Part shown: positions 48,733 to 57,579 of the stretch, one piece after another
How the letters are laid out: each line of letters opens with the position of its first letter
How positions within the stretch are numbered: the first letter of the stretch is position 1
DNA from: Saccoglossus kowalevskii
Lineage: Eukaryota > Hemichordata > Enteropneusta > Harrimaniidae
Direction of reading: 5' to 3'
NCBI RefSeq assembly: GCF_000003605.2
Contig: NW_003135840.1
Location: 198,841 to 256,419 of the forward strand
Length of the DNA stretch: 57,579 nt
The notes under the pieces: model-generated
Database searches by the model: none
What the model was told of the DNA's origin: nothing
Seen by the model: only the letters and a program-made list of their open reading frames with translations
Translations under genes and position numbers: made by a program

Positions 48733-49673
48733 TTCTGTAGACGAAAGTTCTAATACTAGCGGCCTGTAGGTGGCGGAACATTTCTGAAAACATCGCCAAT
48801 ACTAAAAGGGTGTTGGTCGTCGCGCCACGCATGCGTGAGATATGGGTCTCTTATAAACAAAGATGGCAACTTTGTTGGTTGCGTAGATAAACGCGTACAA
48901 GCTGATACGTTACTGAGGTTTAACTATGTAATTTCTCTGGTGAGTGGAGGATATCGAAGGAGTCGACAGCTGTAATTAGTACACGCCGCGCCCAGGTCAA
49001 AATATGTACTTGTGATTTCATTAGAAGACAGCGTTGAATTATGGGAAAATCAGTGTTTATCAAGACAAATGTTGCACATGTGTGGTGATATGGTTTGTTG
49101 ATACGTAATTCTTAATCCCCAATGTCCAGGACCGCTCATGTAAATTTCAATGTTATGATTATTCTTTAATGAGAGCCAGATAATTACCAGAACATTGATT
49201 AGTTTTCTGTGCTAGAGACACACTGGAGACGCCATTAAGCACAGACTACATTAATAACTCCCACGCTGTATCTGAATCTTTAAATGACGTAAGACAGCAA
49301 AGTCTCCATTTACATGTTGTCGATTTCCATTAACGAAAGTCATTGATTGAGTCGGACGGCCCCCGGTGTTATACAAAATCATTGACTACTAGTAGTTCGA
49401 TGGAAAAAAAAACACCACGCATGCAGCCTCTCCCAGAAAATTATAGGTTATTTTGTATGTATGTATGTATCATTTGCAGTGGCCTTCCCACAAAATTACT
49501 GTGGTAAATGGGTCATGCAATAATGTCTATCCACAGTCCCTCTATCCTTGGTAATAGGTCCGTCATACCACAGTCCCTCTATCTAACTATTTTCCCACAA
49601 ACTATTATACAGTTCGTAAAAGGTTGTATATGTAGCAGTGAGAATATATACAATATTGATCAATACTCAGTGT
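48733..49673. other. intergenic, short repeats only
   Basis: CCACAGTCCCTCTATC occurs twice (about 49534 and 49569), next to a GTAT microsatellite at about 49456. 48805-48860 vaguely resembles family B (GGTCGTCGCGC followed by a TAAACAAAG block). Confidence 0.5.
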
Positions 49674-50035
49674 CATATTAATTATTATTATACATTTGTC
49701 ACCGTAAGTTCAGCGTGCCGTCACTTTGCGGCATTTTACGGTGTATTATCATCCTACCATATTAGGAAATGCGAATTACAAATATGGGATGATTACGCGC
49801 GCAAGCGTCATCTAATAATATAAACAACCGGACACCATACAAACAAGTTCGCTGATTCTGTTCTAAACATTTTGGATTTCGACATATCCATGGTGTACCC
49901 TTGGCAGGAAAAAATGTATAATAATAAGGTTATTACAAGGATACCTCAAAGTATGCATGTCGTCGATACTCCAGCTGTTCTGTCTTCGTGCATACTTTGA
50001 GGTATCCTCGTAATAACTTCATAGTATGCTATTTT
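49674..50035 (+). repeat. dispersed repeat with long hairpin, copy 1
   Basis: About 360 bp. Matches 57263-57579 over most of its length: starts TATTATTATACAT, then CACCGTAA, AGCGTGCCGT, GGAAATGCGAATT, ATTACGCGCG, AAGTTCGCTGATT and the hairpin arm. The arms, 49929-49957 and 49989-50017, are 29 bases each and complementary except at one position, with a 31-base loop. No coding capacity. Looks like a non-autonomous mobile element; no target duplication or class is established. Confidence 0.75.
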
Positions 50036-50971
50036 GGGGAGCTCGTTATTATTATTACGATATACCATCAATGTGTGCCAAGTGTTTATCCAGTGTGTTT
50101 ATTGTGTCTATTTTGGTTTGATTTACGCCCAAATCCTGACAAGTGCGTTGACTGGTGAGTAGCTTCGTGAGTAGCTTCAATTAATTTCCCGACCGCCAGA
50201 ACAGAGGTTTAGTTTCCACATGCTTGTCGCGAATAATGAGAAATCTGATTGGTAAAAAAACAAAAACTTACAACAACAACAAAATTGGTTAAATCTAGTG
50301 TAGAAGGAGTTCGTGCGTTTAATTAGTCGAACAAATAGAGTCATGCAAGATGGAATAAACCAGTTCATGGTAGAGATGAAGAGAATATGGGACATCATTC
50401 CAAAAAATGACAATTTAACCGTCGCCAGGCAATATCTTACAGTGCAAACTTTGCACAATCAATACTTTTTATATGATCGATAACCTGAACCTTGTATTCT
50501 GCTGTTATCTTAATGATTTAGAGAACTTTAACAACAGAAAATGACGAACGAATAGCCCATTCACGCATCTAATCGAACACAGCATACACCGGGCGTCATT
50601 TCTAAAAACGAAAGACATTAGCTAGGACCGATAAGTGACTATTCACACGAGTTTCCGGCAATGACCCTTTATCATTATCCGTTCATCTACTTAGATCCAC
50701 GTTTTGTCGACTCCTCACCTTTACATGTCTAGTTCATAGGATCCAAGTGGCTCTACTTTAACAGGTGTGGCGCCACGTGTTCGTAGGCATGGCTGCCCAT
50801 GTAGTGTTTTGTTTAACCAATCTGCCTACTAAAATATCTAAAGTAAATAATGCTAGACTGATAAAAGTTCCATGGGCCAAAGTACAGTCACACCCAGGTA
50901 CACGCTACAGACTCCATAACGGGAAAACACCGACCTGCCTGTATTTATTCCTGCAACGTGCATTTGAAAAC
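50036..50971. other. 5' flank of the methyltransferase gene
   Basis: No separate gene recognised. An in-frame stop at 50759-50761 and an AG at 50763-50764 precede a frame that runs open into exon 1, so an upstream 5' UTR exon may splice there. Confidence 0.45.
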
Positions 50972-51101
50972 ATGGCGGCGGTTTACCATCGAGTTGATTA
51001 TGACACACATTTCAACCCAGAAAAGTACATACAAGTTGTGATGTCTTTGATTGAGTATAACCGACGATTTCACGTGTTATTGCAAAAGTCATTGGACACA
51101 G
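50972..51101 (+). CDS. methyltransferase exon 1
   Basis: Donor ACAG|GTAGGT. Encodes residues 1-43 plus one base, including the substrate-binding Tyr19. Phase 1. Confidence 0.85.
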
Positions 51102-52097
51102 GTAGGTATGCAGCGGACAACATTATTCACGTTCTCACTCCAGCATCCTGGCCAGTAGTGCAGGATAACGCATAAACGCTTCATGATTCCTGGAATATTA
51201 CTGTAGCTTATTAATATAAGCAGCCATTTTTATAATTGACACGTCAAAAACGTGGAATTTATATTAAAGTTATCTGTTCAATTCATGAGGTTACCTATGA
51301 ATTCCTCGATGGAGAAGAGAGGGCCAATAAATTAAAGATTTCTGCACTTCGATGTGTTTACAACATACTGTGTCAAAGGTCAATTCGTCAAACTCTCTTG
51401 TTATCGTAGATTTAGATGCGTTGATAACACAACACGTCAATAGACACAGTCCATTTATTCCACTAGGATTGTCGCGTTCATATACATTAGACTGTTCTCA
51501 TTACATTTACACTCAGTATGGAGGCTTTTCTATTGAAACAATCGCCTAATCATTTATTCCATTTTTAAATGCGCCAATTACGTATACGTATTGTACCATG
51601 TCGATGTGTTCTATAAGATTCTGTCCAGTATTCAGTATGAATTATATACTTATAATATTACAAAATTTCCTATTATCCATTGTTATATACATTTTCATAA
51701 TGATTAAAGCATGTTTAAACATAGTGAAATCTGTACCAGGATATTGCACATAACAATAGAAATGTTACGTGTACTAGCAGCGAATACAATATAAGAAATA
51801 CATCGGAGAATGCAATCAAATAACGTTTCAAGTGGTGTTGTACGGACTCTTGAGAAAAGATAAATATTGTTTAGTTACTATGAACTAATATGATAAATGA
51901 CACTCACGAATGATCTACATCACGTTTTTCTTTATTACATCAACAAATAGCACGCCATGAAATAACGTAAGGATCAGTTTCGAATTATGTTGATACGACC
52001 AAACCATTTTGATCATAGGGGTGCCTGGAGTCATTACACGACTACTTTTCGAAACAACGCTATGAGCGTAATATTATGAACTATTTTAGATAATTCA

Positions 52098-52131
<34 letters not shown>

Positions 52132-55130
52132 TAATCTCGTACATATATATTATATAAAAGTAAACTACGTCTTCAACCAATCATGTCTTTTGAAAGGCGT
52201 TGACGATATCACTGAAATTCTGCGCCGACTTATGTTACCGCGTGACTGCAAACCCATTTTCCATGTCATCATCGATGTCATTGTAACTTGTGTCGATGTT
52301 TAAAAGTTATCTATGTTCAGTAATATATGTGTGATATTTGGTGATATATGTTAAGGAATCAATTGTGGCTGAAATGTTTTCCAATCGTAAAGATTAAACC
52401 AACTTTTCATATGTTATATGTCTCCGTCTTTGTTTCGATTTAGTTATACGTTTTACTTGTCTGTGCAATTTCAGATTAGTATCAGCAATTGACAATACAT
52501 TCATACAATAAGCTGACACTGGGTTGGTTAATTTATTGTGACAAACAAAAATTACACATAAATAAGTATGATAATTCGTTACCTATATTACAAAAGTTCA
52601 ATAATGTTGAATGTGAGCAGACGATAGATAGATTTTCATTTTCCGTTGACGTGACATTCTGTCCGATTACTTCAGCTGTGTAGCCTCGTTCGCAGTTAAC
52701 TCAAGATGCGCAAGGTCACTGTTTTATACAGACAAATTGGCGGACAAACGCAAGAGGTTGTGGTGTTTTAAATTAGACATTTACCTCCTATGCAATAGTA
52801 CGATAGATTTAAATTTGGGGACTGAGTTTAGTCGATATTCTTTACCGGCTACCAACGAGGCGTCACAGTGCACGACGTACTCAGACGACAAAATACCATG
52901 TTATACCGAAACCCGCAAAATGATATTTTACTGACACGAAACAAAGTGTTCGACCATAACATAACACACTTCGATTGGTGACATTAAAAAATTACTTTTT
53001 TTTTACATGAACCAAGTATTGTTTGCTCAAGAAGTGGGGGAAAATTAATACTTTTTGAACATTACTTGTTTGTTGAATGGTGGGCTGATATCTGTACCTG
53101 CATAAAACGAATACATATTATCAGAAAGATAAATTATTTATAATTATAATAAAGATCAACCAATAAACCCGCGAACTTATTGTTGGATTTAAAGTAACAC
53201 TACTGGAGCTCATAATATGTACAATGTTGTCACAATGATGTAGAGATAATGCTCTGAAATTTACAAATTGTGCGCAAATTACATGAAAATGAAAATCATT
53301 CTATATACAAATTTGACCACTCTTTTGATAAAATGTACATAACCACTGATCTATGCCTACAACTTTCAAGTTAAAAAAAGACTGAAATCTAAATTTGACA
53401 TTATGTACGCAAGTCTTGTTTCAGTACACACAGTGTTATGTAATGTTAGGATGATTGGTATACTTATATGTTTATAAAATAGAATGTTTCCAATCAATAC
53501 ATTACTCCAGATAACAGCAGTAGTATGGTTAAGCCTACTTCTGTGTTATATAAACATCAGTTTAAATACGTTTACGATAAAATTATTTAAGTGTTTATGA
53601 AAACGCCGGTTTATTTTTAATTAAGATGGAATTGTCAATATGATAGTGAAGTCACTATCAGCGCGATCATAAGTTTCTTGGATGCAAACATTTCTTTCCA
53701 AATTTTACACAAATAAGTACCTTCAAAAATATAAATAACATGACTCATAATTAAGATATAATTACAAAATGCCATTGTGTGTTCGTGTAATACAGCTCGA
53801 GCATAGGCTTGTTATGTAGGAAATCCCTCGTAATTGTTGGCATGACACTCACTCAAAATTATATGAAATTAGTATATAAAGTGAGGACATTGGGTAATTA
53901 TAATGATGTCATTAGAATTTAAAATTGTAGTCGATATTTTAATAAAATGGATTTTGTTCGTGCAGGTCGTCATTAGTATACTTTTTATATGAATAAACGA
54001 ACATTGAAGGTTTAATTTGTTTCGTTGTTCATAGGTAAATTCTGTGGTGATCGGATGATCGATATTGGTAGTGGGCCGAACATACATCAATTGATCCCAC
54101 TATGTATGCGTTATAAAGAAATAGTGTGTGCCGAGTACACCGAGTCGTGTAGGCGAGTTTTGCAAAACTGGAAAGAGAAGAAGCGAGGCTCATTGGACTG
54201 GACGCCATGTTTTAAATATGTATGTGGTTTAGAAGGAAATAAGTAAGTCGAAACCAATTGTCTAGAGCGGTGGAGAATTGCATAGTAAATTTGAAGCAAT
54301 AATTGTGGCGGGCATTTACTGTAAAGTTATACATGCCTTGTGTGTGACCTCAAATGCCACACATGCGAGACTGCGACAATGACATTTTGTGAAATCCGCG
54401 TTGATGGCGGTTTTGATCACTTCAAAATGTAGGAGTATATATAGATTATACATCTTTGCGAAAAGTAACTAAGATGTGTTTTATAGACTGGAGTCATAGG
54501 GATATTAATCTACGCACGTTTGTTTACAGTAAGTCATATGTATTCTTGATTAGGGGAGTTTTAATGATTGTACACGAATCGGTCACGTGAGTGATTTAGT
54601 ACTACCTCTAGAACATAAACAGTGGGCGTAACCTGTAATTGTGAGTAATACTAACTTAAAGTGGAATGCTATTTTCTGATGAGACATCCGAAGAACGAGA
54701 AAACAATCTAAGGAAGGCAATTAAAGAGATCATCCCTTGTGACGTCACTAAAGCAAATCCTCTGGAGCCGCGAAGCGATTACCCGTTTGATGCGATGTTT
54801 ACTTCGCTGTGCCTAGAATGTGCAAGTCCCGATAGCCGATCGTATCGCCAGGCGGTCGTGAACATGGCGTCACTCTTAAAACCGGGCGGTCGTCTTATCT
54901 TGTGGAGCTTCCTGAACGGTACATCGTACACTATCGGGGAGACGGAGTTCCCTATTTTGAAGGTCAGCGAAGGTTTTGTGAAATCAGCGCTCAAAGAAGC
55001 CGGGTTTATTGACATTGAAACAACGCAAGTGTTTTATAGAGAGGATTCAGATACGACGGCCCTAAATATTGGTGGGTTTCTTTACCTGACAGCCACTAAG
55101 AAAGCTAGGACGCAGAGCGTGCGAAAGTAG
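50972..55130 (+). CDS. NNMT/PNMT/INMT-family SAM-dependent methyltransferase (3 exons)
   Basis: Model: join 50972-51101, 54035-54242, 54662-55130; 807 nt, 268 residues, the usual length for the family. It transfers a methyl group from S-adenosylmethionine to a nitrogen (or related) acceptor on a small molecule in the cytosol. Seen: the N-terminal H-F-N-P-E-K-Y block at 13-19, whose Y19 matches Tyr20 of human NNMT; the SAM motif I-D-I-G-S-G-P at 52-58; E-I-V-C-A-E-Y in motif II; C-L-E-C-A-S-P-D after the D-V-T segment; and L-L-K-P-G-G followed by the Y-T-I-G-E loop. The three-coding-exon layout matches the vertebrate genes. The Asp at the nicotinamide site of NNMT (Asp197) is Ser here, so nicotinamide is an unlikely substrate. 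ATG at 50972 (AACATGG) gives family length; an in-frame ATG at 50789 would add 61 residues. The real substrate cannot be told. Confidence 0.9.
51102..54034 (+). other. methyltransferase intron 1
   Basis: 2.9-kb GT-AG intron, AT-rich, no gene recognised. Includes a (TA)n run at 52101-52129. Confidence 0.8.
52101..52129. repeat. (TA)n microsatellite
   Basis: Uninterrupted TA run. Confidence 0.97.
54035..54242 (+). CDS. methyltransferase exon 2 (SAM motif)
   Basis: Acceptor TTGTTCATAG ending at 54034; completes Gly, then K-F-C-G-D-R-M-I-D-I-G-S-G-P. Donor AA|GTAAGT at 54243. 208 nt, phase 2. Confidence 0.9.
54662..55130 (+). CDS. methyltransferase exon 3
   Basis: The only AG giving the right phase is at 54660-54661 (an in-frame stop at 54657 excludes anything earlier). 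It lacks a pyrimidine tract, so the exact start is less sure than the rest. Stop TAG at 55128-55130. Confidence 0.78.
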
Positions 55131-57262
55131 TATAATACGCAATGATAATAAGGTGGAACAATCGAAAAAATCTTTCCATCCAAGACTGTTGTCCTAATGT
55201 ACTTTGTGTTACTACTTATTACTACATACATTGACTTTTACGTTGACATTTTAGAACATTTGTATTTGCAATTAAGATAATAATTGATTTGAAAATATCG
55301 ATCAATTGCGATAAATTGTACCATGTGAAAGCACTCAATAATATACGTACAACAGTACCGTTTGATTGAATGTTTTTATATGCATGGCCGCCGACTAATT
55401 CAGGTAAAAAACTAACTATTGTGAATTTCATGCACTTGTCGTAGCATGTGTTAAACTGTACCTACATAGACCGTATTTGCCTCTATGCACCAGAATTTCC
55501 AATGCAAGAAGAAATGTTACAGTACTAAATCATCAAAGCAAAAGGTATTGTGCATTTGTCATATATATAATTTCACCAACATAACGTGGGTATGTTACTA
55601 TTGATGTGTGCATCGTTACTGTACATAGAATATCAAACTCACTTTTACAACTTTCGAGTTATTAAAATTTTGAAAAGAATGGCCAGAATGAAGAAATAAC
55701 TGAGGACTTTCTACGATAACTACATCTTACGTCATTCCTTCGGGACTACTTTATTTTCATGGATCAGAATATAAAATGTTGTTAGGTGTTATATGCGATC
55801 TGATTGTATTGACACGTAAAAAGTAGTGCGGCTCGGTGTAGCACAAAAGTCAATGGTGAAAACTTGTCGGTTCATTTAACGTGTCATGTGTTCTTGACTC
55901 AACACATCTGAATAGCAGTAAAACTGACAGATTATCGTGATTACTATCGTGCCGTATTTTTAAAACCAGCTAGTGTAGCAGAGACAGTCGATTGTATTGA
56001 CTCAGTTCTGATTTTCCTTTTTTTTTTTTTTGCACTTTTGACTTCACAGTCTGTTTCTCAATCAAATATTCAGTTCTGAGAAAAAAAACTCAAAACATGG
56101 TTTGATGTTTGTGTTTTTTGGAACATTGATTAATAAACCATTTTAAGACAGTGTGCTTTGCTCACTTACCTATGTTATAATGTTATATACGTGCTGTGTG
56201 GTACATTACAAAACCAAATTATACTCTTTGGGATTCTGCTTGTCGATGTTAGAAAAATGTATGTATCATTCTATTGAAATATGAAATATAACAAAATAGC
56301 AAAGATCTATGAAATGTGGAATGTGGGATGTTAACGTCATCGATATCAGTAGAAAGTTTCCTCATATTTTGAAACATAGCCAATGAAATCTACTATCTTC
56401 GATTTGCGAATATACTACAATGGACCGTATTTGCATATGGCCGACGAAATCTCATTGACAGCGGGAGAGACACGAGACTTGTTGTTGCCCTCAAATAGAG
56501 CTCTATTCTTTGCCGTCATCAGGTTCACTCTTCCCCTGACTATGGTTACCATGGTATTAGGAGAGCAATGTTACACGTATGCGTCACTGCTTCTCCCGTA
56601 GAGGGCAGCATTACACTGTTGGTCAAGCGTTGGGTCTAATTCTGTATTTAAAGTTAAATAATTACTTTACAATTTCGTGTAATTCAAATTTATTCTGTCA
56701 GTTGTTTTGATAACCTTCTATACATTATAATTAACCATTTAATGTCATGACGACATCTGACATTTTCAGTGTTTTATGTCAAATGAAATTCACCCAAAAC
56801 AAGTATTCTCATACTCAACAAAAGTGGGAATCCTAAGCTCGACATGAGCGCGGAGCATTGTGTGCAATCCCTTACGCTGATTGGTGTTAAAGATTTTAAA
56901 ATCACGTGACTTCTTGAAAATGTTACCTTTCACGAAGTGTTATTTTTTTTGTATATGACTAATTATCGTTCAATAACATAGCTTCGGGTGATATACTACA
57001 TGAAGGTTACCGCTTCCATAATTTTTCAGGAAAGGTATATATTACTGTTTTGTCAACATTGACGTAATATGGTGGCCCCTCGCTAATTATAAGTCGCGGG
57101 TGTCGGGATCCAAGCAAAAACTTACCGAGGGGTCTCGTGAAAGGGAATAATGCATTGGAAATAAATAGAAAGCATTTACACACACATGGGATTATTTATA
57201 GTGTGTTTTCAATATCACGGTCGTGATTAATAATTAAACAAGTTAATTGAAATGTTATTACA
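55131..57262. other. intergenic 3' of the methyltransferase
   Basis: No gene recognised. The nearest canonical AATAAA after the stop is about 1 kb away. 56415-56570 is the second copy of the CCATGG-core repeat. Confidence 0.5.
56415..56570 (+). repeat. old dispersed repeat with CCATGG core, copy 2
   Basis: Matches 33550-33725: GGCCGACGAAATCTCATTGA and, after a similar spacing, GGTTACCATGGTATTAGGAG. Confidence 0.5.
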
Positions 57263-57579
57263 TATTATTATACATCTATCACCGTAACGCCATAAGTTAC
57301 AGCGTGCCGTAATTTTACGGTATTTTACGCGGTATTTTCATCCTCCCATATAAGGAAATGCGAATTCCAAATATGGAATGATTACGCGCGTAAGTGTCCT
57401 CTAATAATAATAAAAACATGGCTGCCACCCGGATTTGACAGGACTCTACACAAAGAAGTTCGCTGATTGTATTCTAAACTTTTTAGATTCCGGCATTCCC
57501 ATGATGTATCCTTGGAATAATAATAATAAGGTTATTACGAAGATACCTCAAAGTATGCACTCAGACAGTACACCTTCGC
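57263..57579 (+). repeat. dispersed repeat with long hairpin, copy 2 (cut by the window end)
   Basis: Same order of blocks as 49674-50035. The left hairpin arm is present at 57531-57559 with two differences from copy 1; the window ends inside the loop. Contains about 13 extra bases after the AATAATAATAAAAAC block. Confidence 0.75.

Noticed and set aside
50013-50030. Sequence resembling a loxP arm after the hairpin
   Set aside because: Only about eight bases match, without a second arm or spacer; chance.
56383-56601. 72-codon frame near the right end
   Set aside because: Overlaps the dispersed CCATGG-core repeat, whose other copy does not keep the frame.

Overview
This is a piece of animal nuclear genome: AT-rich, with split genes, GT-AG splice sites, large introns, microsatellites, minisatellites and small TTAA-flanked inverted-repeat elements. 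It has no operons or ribosome-binding sites. The three recognisable genes (a secreted beta-lactamase-like serine hydrolase, an SLC7A-type cationic amino acid transporter and an NNMT/PNMT/INMT-type methyltransferase) suggest an invertebrate bilaterian, perhaps a non-vertebrate deuterostome or a lophotrochozoan. The sequence alone does not settle the phylum. A 690-base run of N inside a TA repeat shows it is a draft scaffold.

Layout. 1-2082: upstream region. 2083-6036 (+): four-exon gene for a beta-lactamase-like ectoenzyme of 575 residues; its first intron appears to be GC-AG. 6037-10567: intergenic, with a TTAA-flanked miniature element and a 17-bp minisatellite. 10568-47050 (-): four-exon gene for a 664-residue cationic amino acid transporter. 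Its first intron is about 33.5 kb and makes up most of the window; I see no recognisable gene in it, but it holds several repeat families, three minisatellites, a CpG-rich block and one doubtful small secreted-peptide gene. 47051-50971: intergenic between two divergently transcribed genes. 50972-55130 (+): three-exon gene for a 268-residue SAM-dependent small-molecule N-methyltransferase. 55131-57579: intergenic, ending in a second copy of a dispersed repeat that carries a 29-bp-arm hairpin.

All exon joins below were worked out by hand from splice motifs, reading-frame phase and family resemblance. For each of the three genes the phases close and the summed length is a whole number of codons. 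The genes do not form an obvious pathway: one is a putative cell-surface hydrolase, one a plasma-membrane importer of arginine/lysine-like substrates, and one a cytosolic methyltransferase. The less ordinary content is in the repeats and short motifs: two related-looking TTAA element families, a hairpin repeat, a dispersed repeat carrying RFX X-box-like palindromes, many TCACGTGA palindromes, and CTCF-like motifs whose orientation flips around the transporter start.
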